This document shows positions 19,192 to 30,465 of a stretch of 64,000 bases of DNA, in pieces. The DNA comes from Balanoglossus misakiensis. Its lineage: Eukaryota > Hemichordata. The notes below the pieces were generated by a model that was not told the DNA's origin, searched no databases, and was given only the letters and a program-made list of their open reading frames with translations. The DNA lies in the NCBI GenBank assembly GCA_040954595.2, contig CM082588.2, positions 10,540,001 to 10,604,000 of the forward strand, given 5' to 3'. Position 1 is the stretch's first letter. Every line of letters starts with the position of its first letter. The translations under genes were made by a program, and so were the position numbers.

Positions 19192-21160
19192 CAATACGCC
19201 AACCTTTAAAATATTACTTTAGAAAGTTTGTATTCATACTTTCTTCAAGTTGTCATAACGCTACCCCGAAATGTGTTTAAGTATTGCCTTTGTATTAATG
19301 GGCTAGATTCATGGCGTTATATGTCATAAATTAAAAAGCCAACCCTTATTGATTTTGATAATATTTATGTCGGAGAATCCACAATGAAAAATATGTATTT
19401 CAATTTCATAACTCAAAATGATTTTCAAATCCATGACCTTATTTTCAACTCCAGTGATCGTACATCCTGAACCTTGTGCCAGTAAATGATTGGCCATTAC
19501 AGGGTTAATGGGCACTCTCCCGTTCTCTTCCTCCGCAGTTTCATTCATGTTCTTGTTTGACGGAAATGGGTGTGACCAGACGCTTGAATGTTTTCATGTG
19601 GGTGTCGTTGTTCATCGGGATCGGTCTCCTGGTGTGTCTGTACAGGTACGCAAGGAGAAACTGCCCACAAGAAGCTGCGAGTGAAACTATTTAAGGTAGT
19701 ATGTGCCTCGCGGTCCGAGATTCAGACAAATGATAGTCCTCAAAACTTTTTCAAGTCTTTGATTTACTAAAGTGTATGGTGAGTCTCTTTGAAAACAACA
19801 AAAACATTACTCACCATATTGTTATTTTTTTGAAAGTTTAAAATGAAGTTGACAATGTACCAAACAGATTCTATTTATTTCTTCATGACCATGTTCACCC
19901 CAAGGTCATATGGACCTGCAAGTATATGCCAGAGCCAGAGTCGACATTACCGAAGCCAGAGTTCAAAGCTTGCAGGTCACCCCTTGCCAGCTCATGTCTA
20001 GCTAAACTGCCATGGATGCCAAGAGATATAGGACTACAGTAACCTGTAGATGGTTTCAGTATGTTTGAAGAAAGTGGTGGCGCACTTTTGGCTACATTTG
20101 AAATGGCTATGGTACCAGTGGTTGAATTTGCAAAGGTGACCTTTGACCTGGTATCATTAAAGATATTAAAGAACGATTGAACATTCCTTGTTGTCGTAAA
20201 ATGACATCTGTAATAACTTATATTTTATCTGTTCATCTTGAAGTACTATATATTTAAACGCCAATTTTCCATTGCCAATCAAGTTTTTACAAATAAATTG
20301 TAATATGCATGTTGATTTTACAAAAACTCCTTACTTCCAAGTGAATTCTGTTACACATCACGTAAATATTTTCCCCACGAATTCTTCAGTTGCTGACTCG
20401 GAAATTTCATATATTGGGCAGAAATTGGATACATTACCGAGCCATTAAAATTACAGTTTTCTATTTTAATTGATCTTCCATAACTTCAAGTACTTTGATT
20501 TGACATAAATTAAAAACATCATGGTGAATAAATAAAAAATCTTTGATTATCTAATTGTGCATGTTTACATGGTTTTATTTTAGTATGCTGGGTACTTAAT
20601 GTCTAATTGCTCGCTGATTTTATACTGTTCAAGATGACAATCTAATTTTAGTTTTCAGCTGATAATGGAAATCACTGATTAAAAAAATTGAATTTTGTCA
20701 TGAATAAACTTGTTGTTCATGGCAGTTGCTGTATTTTGTTTCATGTGTATTCAATTTTTGCAAGAATACCATTGAGCACAGTTTGATTTGATTAAACACG
20801 TTTATCGGAAAATTTTGTCATTTGAAATATCTGTTTTTGCGCCCTCTACCATTTGACCAAATGATTCTCTTATTTTGGTGGCCTTTGTCTGTGTATATGA
20901 GAATACTATAGTACTCTCGCATCGATGATAGTAGAAGTTGAAAACGTCTCTTGCCACGTGGCCTAGAAGAAAGGTGATCTTTAGAGTAAAATAAAACAAA
21001 CTATCCAGATAGGAAGCTAGAAAAGAAGTTGAATCGTTGAAATTTTATTTATTTTTATATTGTTAATATCGTTGGTGATGTTGACTGGCCGACAATCTTT
21101 GTCACACCAGTATTTGCAGGTAGATTAAAACATTGCCTATTCCAGCAATAATCACAACAG
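19192..21160 (+). repeat. R2 repeat, copy 1 (1969 bp)
   Basis: It starts CAATACGCCAACC and ends ATCACAACAG. The second copy, 37484-39452, has the same length and direction with scattered substitutions and tiny compensating indels. I see no terminal inverted repeats, LTRs or clear target duplication. It interrupts R1 copy C. Its only recurring open frame worth note is at 19566-19694. Confidence 0.85.
19566..19694 (+). CDS. 42-codon frame with one membrane helix, R2 copy 1
   Basis: ATG at 19566 and TAA at 19692-19694. The product has a short basic N-terminus (MGVTRRLN), a hydrophobic stretch (FMWVSLFIGIGLLVCLY), then YARRNCPQEA. This is the layout of a single-pass membrane peptide with positive charges after the helix. 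The same frame and length are kept in the other R2 copy (37859-37987) despite non-silent changes. A splice-acceptor-like 'ctcttcctccgcag' lies about 30 bases upstream, so it may be a terminal exon captured in a repeat. I do not recognise the protein. It could be chance. Confidence 0.3.
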   Translation: MGVTRRLNVFMWVSLFIGIGLLVCLYRYARRNCPQEAASETI

Positions 21161-21999
21161 TCTTACTTTTTCTATCTTTGTAAGCGTTAATCTTTATTGA
21201 CCTCGCTTGTTGTTTTGTGTTTTTGTGTTGTTTTTGTTTTTGTTTTGTTTTTTTAGTAGTTTCATAATTTTATTTGTATTTTTAAAATGTTTTCCTGTTT
21301 TTTGTTTACTTTTTTATTTTTTTTACTATTTGTTGATTGTAATGCTGTATGGGTCTCGACTGTCGGTCCCAACTTGTCATATAATTAGGTAGTACTGGAG
21401 TCAGTGGAAACCCAGGTGCCCGCATAATTTCAGGTGTAGTGACACCGTGTATTGTCATGTTAATGAATAGGGCTTCGTTAGCTAAGTTTCGTGTAGTAAG
21501 AGAGCACACTTCAATTTAGGTCTTGAAGGGAGCAACAAGTCGGGTCTCCCTGCTCAGTGAGTAGAAATACTAGGGGAAATATTGCACCATACCTTGCTGT
21601 GTCCATGTAATGCTGTAGCGCGCATTAGTGCTCTCAGGACCACTGTTTCTGCAATTCGAGTGGAAGTAAATTCAGTACTTCTAGAAAGCAGAATTGTGCT
21701 TATTCAGTGCAAACCGGTGTGGTCGGGCGATTGGCGTGGCTGGCATGGTCGTATGTGGTGTGGCTGGAAATTGCTCCAAGCAGAGTTCTGTGGAACCATC
21801 CTATAGACCCGGTATTGCTGAGCATGAAGTGTGGTGAAGAATTCTCGTGTAAGTAATGTATTTGTTTATTTATTTACTATAACTTAAATTTATATTTTAT
21901 GGATATTTATGTCAAATTCGACAATTTGTAAGTAATAGGACGGTCATAGTTAAAGCATAATTTTCCATGATATCACATGTAATCATGACGCTTTAACTA
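21161..21999. other. T-rich tract and unassigned sequence
   Basis: 21205-21340 is a T-rich run with short G interruptions. 'gggtctcgactgtcggtccc' at about 21350 recurs at about 39762, so the two R2 copies share a downstream neighbour at different distances. No gene is supported. Confidence 0.5.
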
Positions 22000-22673
22000 G
22001 TCCAAATTTCTGATAATTATTATTGAGAAACGTCAGTATTCATTTGTGAACAGTTGCTAAGGTGGACATTTCAGTCAATGTTTGTTGATTTTTCATTCAG
22101 CCATTTAACCCAAGACTTGCATCTAACAAGTCAGTCTTCAGTGTGTTTACTTGACTACTGGAGGACTACAAGTGGTAGAAAACATGGTGTATCACAGATT
22201 GTATGTGTAATGTGGATCGTCGCTACATCGTTCATCTATACAGGACTCCATCCCATATTGTGGTTGAATCATGATTGTTTACTATGAATGTTATATACAG
22301 CTAAGTGACACTTACCATTGTTTAGACAATATGCAATAGACAATAAACTATAGTGATATTGTGAATATATTCATTTATGTAATATATTAAGTAACCCATT
22401 GTATTGTATGACCAATTGTATCAGCATACCTGTACCTGCTAAATTGGTTAGGACAGAGACATTTGATATTGTGCATATTGTGCACAAAAATTATATTCCT
22501 AGTATTATCTTTATATTATTTAATTGATTTAAATTAAATCAACTGTATTATTGTATCCGCACTGGTTTGTGTAGTTTCTCCCCATACCTTATCCACGGAT
22601 GTTTACTCCTTGGCACTGAGAGCTGCTCAATATTTATCCTGGAATCAGAGGGGTGCCCTCCACCTCTGACATT

Positions 22674-22690
22674 TGGGGGCTCGTCCGGGA
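22674..22690 (+). other. Primer-binding site, tRNA-Pro type
   Basis: TGGGGGCTCGTCCGGGA lies two bases after a CA dinucleotide that would end the 5' LTR (at 22671). This is the classical tRNA-Pro primer site used by many retroviruses, including the CA-TT spacing. It fixes the LTR end even though the second LTR is missing. Confidence 0.85.
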
Positions 22691-22949
22691 GTTTTATCGT
22701 TTTGTTGTGCATTTGTTTGTATACTATCATAAATTGTTGCCATATAGTGGAGACCATGGTTTTGATAGGTAGAGATTCTGCAAATTGTGAAGACGGTGCT
22801 GGGTCTGTAGGCTGGTACTGTTACTGTATGTGCGCTTGTGGTTTCCTGCTATATAATATGGGCCGTGTTGGTTTGCGTCGTGCGTTTGGCTGTGTTGACT
22901 TGTGCTGAATGCCCTGTACTGCTAGGGGTTGTCAAACTGGGGGTTGTAA

Positions 22950-23336
22950 ATCGCGATACAGCAAAGCATATATGCAGAAAGAATATCTAAGATAGGGAGA
23001 AAATTTGGGTTGGAAGGGACTGCTTTAAAAGATTATGTTAGAGAGGAACAAATTAGACAGAGGGATCTTAGGGCTACTGAGAGAGAGGAGCAGAGAGAAG
23101 ATAATAGGCGGCGCGAGGAACATGAGAGAGAGATACTGAAAATGCAAATTCACTTACAAGAATTAAAATTGAAAGGGGAAAATACAGAACAGCAGGTTAC
23201 TGAAAATAATTTGGCCAAAGCGCGTGCTCCGAGACTACAGGGTTTTCGTGAGGATGTTGATGATATGGATGCGTACCTTCAACGTTTTCAGCGCTACGCC
23301 ACTGCTCAGAAGTGGGAAAAAGATGACTGGGGGTGA
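22950..23336 (+). pseudogene. Gag N-terminal part of the gmr1-like element
   Basis: Open from 22950, in frame 3, without an ATG; the likely original start is lost or lies upstream. It encodes FGLEGTALKDYVREEQ followed by about 45 residues very rich in Arg, Glu and Gln, a strong coiled-coil candidate. It then begins the capsid-like segment APRLQGFREDVDDMDAYLQR. It ends at TGA 23334-23336 because of a frame change in a G-run (about 23329-23333); the following frame resumes the Gag-like sequence. Confidence 0.7.
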
Positions 23337-24778
23337 ATCTCAGTGCATATTGTTACAAGGTAAGGATGTATCCACATACAACCAAATGCCTGCAGCGTCT
23401 GCAAATAATTATGATGAATTGAAACCAGAGTTATTGAGGGCTTACCAGTTAAGTGAGGAGAGTTTTCATGACAAGTTCCGTTCGTGTATGCCACATTATG
23501 ATGAAAGTGCTCAAAAGTTTATGGACCGTATTGGTGACTATTTGGGCAGATGGGTAGAACTGGCTGGTACTCCAAAGACGTACAATGGGCTTACAGATCT
23601 GTTACTTCGAGAGCAGTTTATTGGAGTATGTTCCAGAGACATGGCAATGTTCATTAGAGAGCGACGGCCAGAGAATGTCCAAGAGATGGTATCTACTGCC
23701 TCAAAATACTTAGATGCCCGAGGGTGGTGGAAACTGCCAAGTAATGCCAAGAATAATCCAAGGAGCCAGCCGACAGCAAATACCAAGCCTTCTGTATATC
23801 CAAATCAAGTAAATAAGTTTAATAACAAAACCAATGGTTCCCATGTTTTTAAAGGTACGTGCTTCGTATGTGGTAAAGGTGGTCATATGGCCAAAGATTG
23901 TAGAAGTAAGCCAAAGATGCATAAGACGGCGGTATTGTTAACTGAAGAAGATAGAAACTATCCACCTAAACAAGAATGTACACATTGGGGCAACCGTCAA
24001 CAGCCCAGGGGACTAGACACTGGTTATGCATGTATGGTGGTAGCAATGGAAATAGATAAAACAGATGCAACACTGAATAAGGAGTTCGTGTTACCATGTG
24101 GTCATAAGCTCCCAGTGATGAGTGCTGCTTGTAGTGCCCATGGAGTGAAGAAGATGCCGGTAATGAAGGGATTGCTCGATGGTAAGCTGGTTAGCGTTTT
24201 GCGTGATAGTGGGTGTAGTAGCGTGGTAGTTCGAAGAAGTCTGGTGTCAAGTAATCAGCTGACTGGTGAGTACAGGACGTGTGTTCTGATAGATGGGACT
24301 ATTAGAAGAGTACCTGTAGCCTCTATAAAAGTTGATACCCCTTACTTTGTTGGTGATGTTACTGCACTGTGCATGATGAACCATGTGTATGATTTAATAC
24401 TGGGCAACATTGATGGTGTATCTGACCCTTCGAATCCTGATACTACATGGCAGGAACCATTGCCGACATGTAGACTGTGTACAACTGTTGGACAGGTACC
24501 AGGTTTAGCAAATGCTGTGGAGACCAGAGCCCAGAAGATAGCCAACCAAAAACCAATCAGAGAACTTAAAGTACCTAAAGCTGTTGGTGAAGTGGTGATG
24601 CCAGGGAAGCTTCAACAAGCTCAAGAAGAAGACTCCACTCTTGACAAACTACGTGAGAAGGCAATTTTGGGTGACGAGAAATTGACTAGGAATGGAGGTA
24701 GGTTGAAGTTCATCATGAAAGATGGGATCCTGTACAGAGAGTTCAATTCGCCAATGGTCCAATTTGGTGAAAAGCTGT
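23331..24778 (+). pseudogene. Gag C-terminus, protease and linker of the gmr1-like element
   Basis: It continues Gag from GESQCILLQGKDV through a capsid-like helical region (YQLSEESFHDKFR). It has one CCHC knuckle (CFVCGKGGHMAKDC, from 23860), then a retropepsin-like VLRDSGCSSVVV with its Asp codon at 24205. It ends in the segment that normally leads into the integrase zinc finger (LKFIMKDGILYREF). The reading frame runs on into the inserted transposon and stops at 24883-24885, so the true retroelement part ends near 24778. The initial frameshift makes it a pseudogene. Confidence 0.75.
24772..24778. repeat. Possible target duplication AAGCTGT, left
   Basis: AAGCTGT recurs at 31748-31754, where the retroelement resumes. 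Both copies are in the same codon position of the retroelement frame. The length is not certain, and the next base differs (t or a). The TIR-like strings begin a few tens of bases inside, so this assignment is tentative. Confidence 0.4.
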
Positions 24779-24866
24779 TACACACTGCGGGAAATACTAG
24801 AGCTATGTTGGGCAGTATTCCGCGAAGCGCGAGCTCCCATGTTCACCATAGCAACGCATTGCCAAG

Positions 24867-25517
24867 ATGGCGGCGCCCGTGTTGATCGATGCCGAGAAAG
24901 TTATAAAACGCAAATTGCGAGAGGCAAAATCTGTGCTTAAACGTAAAAAATGCGTGTCGGACAATCTGTATATACACCCACTCTTTGATGAACTTGAGGA
25001 TGTGACAACAAGGGCCATATTTCGAAACGACAAGCTGTCAAAGGACAAGATTCGTTGGCGTGACGTCGCCGTATTTCCCATGTTTCAGCGTGATATGACC
25101 TACTGGCAGAAGACCTTCTACGCTCGGCTGTCAACATCCCCGTCGTTAAGGTCACCATGGCAAAGCAGCTTTACACGACAAATGCCGAGGGAAGTATTTG
25201 ATGTTTTTCATCAGTTTGCTACTCGGACCGGTTTTGGTATCGACGAGAAGACCTCCAGGGCTATCATAACCTTGACCTTCACAAGTTCCTTGAAGCTATT
25301 GTATGTGATACGGAAAGGTTATTGCTACGAGGGCGCTATCGGTCAGCATACAGAGAATATCCTAGAGAAGAAAGTCCGTGGAAAGAGGGTAGCTGTTATA
25401 TTCACACCTGAGAAGCCCTGTGTTGTGAAATATTTTATCAACAGGGAGACTGTTGCTGTTAGATTCAGCTTTGGTGCCTGGAACAAACATGGAATTCCAT
25501 TACATCCAGAGAACTGA
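24867..25517 (+). CDS. Unknown 216-aa protein carried by the 7-kb transposon
   Basis: ATG at 24867 in a strong context (AAGATGGCGG), TGA at 25515-25517, and an AATAAA signal follows at about 25648. The N-terminus is basic (KVIKRKLREAKSVLKRKK). The middle has Trp/Phe-rich DVAVFPMFQRDMTYWQKTFY. The C-terminal half alternates hydrophobic and charged residues like a beta-rich fold (GKRVAVIFTPEKPCVVKYF). It has no signal peptide, membrane segment, zinc motif or catalytic signature that I can name. It is the only intact gene of the element and faces the transposase gene tail to tail. It could be an accessory transposition protein or a captured gene. No function is assigned. Confidence 0.65.
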   Translation: MAAPVLIDAEKVIKRKLREAKSVLKRKKCVSDNLYIHPLFDELEDVTTRAIFRNDKLSKDKIRWRDVAVFPMFQRDMTYWQKTFYARLSTSPSLRSPWQSSFTRQMPREVFDVFHQFATRTGFGIDEKTSRAIITLTFTSSLKLLYVIRKGYCYEGAIGQHTENILEKKVRGKRVAVIFTPEKPCVVKYFINRETVAVRFSFGAWNKHGIPLHPEN

Positions 25518-26475
25518 ACCCTATTGATTTTTCACACTGATTCAACCCATCTGAGGAACATTTTTTTCCTGATCTGTGGCACATGTTGTTCAGTGTAGAT
25601 GTATCAGTCTGTCAAGACAGTCCTCTCACAATTGACATATATTCAAATAAAAAAAGGAAAATTAGAAGACTCAAAAATTCATCACTTGTCTTTATTTATC
25701 TACATTCAATACAAATGAACAGATAATGTTTACAAAATTTCCTAAACTGTAAAATTCTTTTTTTCCATCATTATTGTAACATAGATTTTTCATTAGTTTC
25801 AGAAAAAAATGTATGTTACCTACAATCAACATTGATAAGTCAATCAAAACTGCTCATCTAACAGTTAACCAGGATTTCTGGTCTAAATTTAATTAATATT
25901 TACAATTAATTCCATGACAAAATTTATAAATATCAAGAATTTGATGAGACTTAATTCTTTATTTTTTCACAAATTCATTAAAATTTCGTGCAGGTGCAGA
26001 ATAAACAACTCCTCAAGAAAAATGTAAAACTTTTCTATCAAGCTTATGTATGTCATACATTTTAATTTTGCAAAGCACTGCAATCACTATACGATTAAGG
26101 GTTTATTCACAATACTTAATAGTGGTAAGATAAGTTTCAATTTCCCTGTCCCCATACATGCACACATATACAAAATCCCATAAGAAACATATCATCTCCA
26201 GTTCAAAAAGTGTGAATTCATGTGATTTGTGATCTCCATTTTTATTAAATGCAGCTCTCAACTACAGATGAGTCTTTATAATTCTGTAATGTAATTAATA
26301 CTATAGTTATCCTTTAATTCTAAAGTAGCACACAGTGACACAATCCACTGTTTCAAATTCAATCATTGTTCACAGCATAAGTTTCTTGAGTTTATTTGAT
26401 ATTTTACCAGTGACAGCTGCTTTTTTTATGTCATCCATAATTGGGTCAACACATATTTCACAGGCAGTCATTGTT
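25518..26475. other. A/T-rich gap between the two convergent genes
   Basis: It holds the plus-strand polyadenylation signal (AATAAA, about 25648). Possible minus-strand signals (TTTATT on the plus strand, about 25690) could serve the transposase gene. No open frame is worth calling. Confidence 0.5.
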
Positions 26476-27547
26476 TCATTTTTTTAAATTGCCACACATA
26501 CAGTAGCCTGCATTCTCATAATATCGACTGGGAATGTATTTTTCTTTTTCTTTAAGCTCAAATTGACCTACATTTGCATTTCTATAGTTGTCAGCTTTTG
26601 GACTTTTGTTCCTCAGCCAAAAAAGCATCACATATTCGTGTCGAAATATGAGGGCCCACCTATTTTGAGGTGTAGAATTTTCACTGAATTCTAGCAGGCG
26701 TAGATGCTTTGCCTCTCTGCCTTCCATTGTGTTTAGGCCTAATCCCAGACTGAATTGCTTATAGATACTAGTGGTGTGTTTTGGGACTACATAACCAATG
26801 TGCCACACAGTATTATTGACATTCAGAAACAGGGAATGTAGATTAAAGTACCACCGACACTTATGCCTAAGTACAAGCAAATCTCCCTCATTTATGTTGA
26901 ATCGTGAGAATAACAAAGTGATATCTCTAAGCAAGATACCAGTATATGTGTAGAGAGCTAATTGAGCCCGACGCTTTGGTCTGTCTGTATCGCTTCTCAA
27001 TGCTAATACCAATCCTATGAAATGCCAAGCAAGTTTGCGAGACTCCTCACCAGTGAAGCGATAAACCACATTAATGTTGGCATTTGACTTGACACTATTT
27101 TCATTGAAGTATTTTACAATCTTATTATACAACTTTCCAGCTTTTACTTGATATTTTAGGGCAGACAGGAATTTGTACAGATATGACTCGTTAGGTAGAT
27201 TCTCAATTTTAACTCCATTTTCACGACCCTTTTCCGAAGTGTGGGCAACTGCGTCAATCAGTAATCGTTGGAAGTAGTATTGCCATGCATTGTTCTTTAA
27301 ATGCAATGGCTCAGCCTTGGCACAATCAATAAATCTACCCAACGGTGGTACAAATTCCTGTCTTGACCTCAGACTGGCTATAAATTGTGTGATTTTGGGT
27401 CGCACTGTTTTGGGCTTTCCAGTTTTAATTTTCTTAGTTGACTTCAACTTTTCAACAGCTTCTGCATCTTTAATTCTTTTCTGATATTTCCATTCATCCC
27501 ACTTCTGACCTGGGCCAATTTCTGCTCCAATACAATCAATATCATTT
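26476..27547 (-). CDS. Transposase C-terminal part
   Basis: The frame is open from about 27545, with DCIGAEIGPGQKWDEWKY leading into a Lys-rich segment, then ITQFIASLRSRQEFVPPLGR. Later come LYTYTGILLRDITLLFSR and WHIGYVVPKHTTSIYKQFSL. It closes with YCMCGNLKK and a stop at 26476-26478. This part is 350 codons long without internal stops. Confidence 0.65.
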
Positions 27548-27950
27548 TTGGAACGTTAGCAAATGAGCTGAAATACTTTGCTGCATTGCTTAGTTCTCCA
27601 GACACACTGGCCAATCCCTTCTGATCAAAGGGTAAAAGTGACACCTGAAAAGTTACATCAAGACTGCCAACTTTATATTTACGTTTCTCAATACACTCAA
27701 GGTCTTTTGACAATGCAATTGCAAATTCAATCATTATGGGGTCATCCTCTTTTATGTTTGCCCCTAATAGGAGAAAATTGTGGTCTGGGCTAGCAACACG
27801 GTGGGTCACATTCAAGAAACTAACTAGCCATGCAGTGGCCTGTCCATGTTTGCCAAACGGAGCCCCGTCAGCACCTATACTGATTTGAAATGAGCCCTCC
27901 TGTTTACCGAACCAGTTAAGAATATCAGGCTGTGTTTCCCCCATATTTAA
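27548..27950 (-). CDS. Transposase part after the piggyBac insertion
   Basis: It resumes at TTAA 27947-27950 in the frame left at 29449. It contains ISIGADGAPFGKHGQATAWL and LPFDQKGLASVSGELSNAAK. It keeps its frame to the A5 run at 27545-27549. After that this frame runs to an early stop (27444-27446), while the family-like sequence continues in another frame. Confidence 0.6.
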
Positions 27951-29448
27951 CACTTTCGCTGCGGGAGGGCATTTTCTGCGCCGGCAGTCAGAATGCGGGA
28001 GGCGCATAAATGCGCCAAGATCGCGTCCGTTACTTGGTCTGTTCTATTTTATGTTCGTTGCTTATTTACTCATTTTGTATGACTATATATAGGACAGGTG
28101 TCAACCCTAATTGAGCATGCGCATATGTATTGTAAACAATCAAGTCGATTTTGTCATCAAAGGGTTTCCTTATACAGCTGATTTTAGGTCGCCCCGATCA
28201 TATTTTTTCATTCACTTGGTATTTAAAAATGGCGACATGGGCAAAGTTTGATGCCGACAAAGTTCTTGAACAAGTCTTTCAGGATAGTGACAGCGATCAT
28301 AGCGATAGCGGAAGCCAAATTACGGACAACAACATCATAGAACCAGAAATAGAAGCCAGACACGGAGACAACAGAGTAGAGACAGAGAGAGAGGGAGGGT
28401 TTTTGTCATGTTCTCGGACGTCGTAACGTTGATGGTGACACGCGGTGGGTTTTGTATGACGTAAATGACAATTACACACCGGACTGGTTGTCTGTATACG
28501 ATCGTCGCTAAGGTTTATTAGTTGACACTGATGACTTTGCACCGGTTGACTTTTTTCAGCTGTTCTTTCCTGGTGATGTGTTTGAGTTGATGTCATTGTC
28601 AGAGCAAACTGATATGTACACCACACAATTTTTTGACAACCCTGCAATTGATGAGTTGCCCTTCCGGTCAAGATTTCGCTAGATGCCTACTTCACTGAAT
28701 TAAATGAAGGCGTAGGTTTCTTTGCAAATCTTGATGGGACTTTGCCAGAAGTCTATGTTGTCAGAGTATTATATCCATTTGAAATGAATTGCCAAAACAG
28801 TACTATGCTAATGAATTTTTTTTAAATGTGTGTATATTCATATTTACCAACCTTGATTTCTTCAACTTGCAATTCATTAAAACGTAGAGTATTTAATAAA
28901 TTACTTAATTAATTTATTTTATTATTATTATTTATTTACAAGTTCAATCATTCACCTTTTCACTAATAATCTATATTTCTTTCTCAGATTTTAAACATGT
29001 ATACATGTAAATGGTGGGCATGATTTGATAATTGTTTTTATGGTCCATTAATAAATTTGATCAAATTTCTTGCTCAAAAGTCACTTGTTATTCCCTTTTA
29101 TACAGGGGGAAGTTGTTTTTGACTATGTTTGTCTGTCAGCTGTGATACAATGAATTAAATACAGTATTTCAGTCACTTATATTACAATATCTGTTGTTTT
29201 TACCATATTTCGACAGAAATCCATTATGGCTGCCAGTGTCACATGACCAATTAATGGTCATGTGACCATTTTTCAGTTTTATTATGTTGGTTGTCTTATA
29301 AAATATACTTGCTGGAAATATCATTGCATATACTTTCATATTACAAGAGATAGAGAGGGTAAAGTAAAACATTGTTTATTAGTTAAATTTACCATAGGAA
29401 ACTACGCACAGGAATACATTAGCATATATTAACTACGCAGTGAAAGTG
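27951..29448 (+). mobile_element. Decayed piggyBac-type transposon, 1498 bp
   Basis: TTAA lies at 27947-27950 and 29449-29452. Both ends read inward CACTTTCGCTGCG or CACTTTCACTGCG, the style of piggyBac termini. It carries only the N-terminal part of a transposase (28229-28680), with a frameshift and stops. It is inserted in the transposase gene of the surrounding element. Confidence 0.85.
28229..28680 (+). pseudogene. piggyBac transposase N-terminal remnant
   Basis: ATG at 28229 (aaaATGGCGACATGG). It encodes KFDADKVLEQVFQDSDSDHS, the acidic Ser/Asp start common in piggyBac transposases. It then loses frame near 28395-28405, continues as RWVLYDVNDNYTPDWLSVYD, meets a stop at about 28510, and goes on as DDFAPVDFFQLFFPGDVFEL, the usual start of the piggyBac core. 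The catalytic Asp-rich domain is absent. Non-functional. Confidence 0.75.
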
Positions 29449-30112
29449 TTAAATATAAACTGGCAATCTTAATAAGCAACTCCTCAGGGTTTCTTTTTAA
29501 GCCGACTTGTTTGCCTTCAGATGATATAATTGGCTCAAGATTTCCAATGTCAAGGTTACTTACATACTGTACAACTTTTGTGTATGGGAGCAGTCTTGGT
29601 ATTCTACAGCCAGAATGAATTTCTAATGCTTTCCTAGGATGTTTCAAGTTGGAGAACATCTGAAGTTCACTCTGCCTCAGACAGTTATATTTTCGTTTGG
29701 ATAGTACTCCGCCCTCATACATAGTTCTGACACTCCTCACCAAATTGTTCTCACTTTTCTCAAATTTACTGATGTATTTATCAAATACTGATGGCATTAC
29801 TTTTTTACTGATTTGGGGAGAGGTTCTGAAGAATGTTTTCATTTGGTCAGGAGTGGCAGAATTAACAAGAGTATACCACAAACCATCAAGTGCTGCTTTT
29901 GGTGGATGTAGTACATTCGGTTTATTTATACCTTTGGCTGGGCTTACATCTGTAGTTGCTACATGAATATTTATGGCTGCTGATAAGGTTTCACACCTAC
30001 GTTCATACTGTTGACGTCGCGACAGCTTCAAAGATTCACTATTATCTGCACATACTTCAGTGTTCTTGTGGACCCATTTAGAGCGTTTCACATTAACAAC
30101 ATCAACAGGAAT
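29449..30112 (-). CDS. Transposase exon, part before the piggyBac insertion
   Basis: It starts at an acceptor (tctttcag) in phase 0, matching the preceding donor. It encodes IPVDVVNVKRSKW, then LSRRQQYERRCETLSAAINI, and near the end RNPEELLIKIASLYL. It is open without stops until the TTAA at 29449-29452. The reading frame then enters piggyBac sequence and stops. Confidence 0.65.
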
Positions 30113-30465
30113 CTGAAAGATTAAGTGTGTGATAAATATATACTAATTAGAATATAATCATTATATATAAAATAAAATCTTCTTACAAGTTAATCATTAA
30201 TTTAAATGTCCTTGATAAGAAATACACACGTGTAGCCTGTATTTTTCTGACAACTTCTGCAATAAAAATCCTAAAAAATATACATAGTTTGTTGGAAAAC
30301 CTAGATGTTTTGCATCAAAGCTGAACCCATTTTGTTATCATTGTTTACACAGGATCATGTGACATGAAGTTCAAAAAGCGAATTTGGGCTAAAATTTGAA
30401 GAGGATTTATACAAATCTGAGATTTTTAAAATTATGACTAAGTCTATTTATCTGATCTAGCTTAC

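Noticed and set aside
22567-22908. 113-codon frame over the primer-binding site
   Set aside because: It crosses the LTR end and leader of the retroelement; composition is not protein-like.
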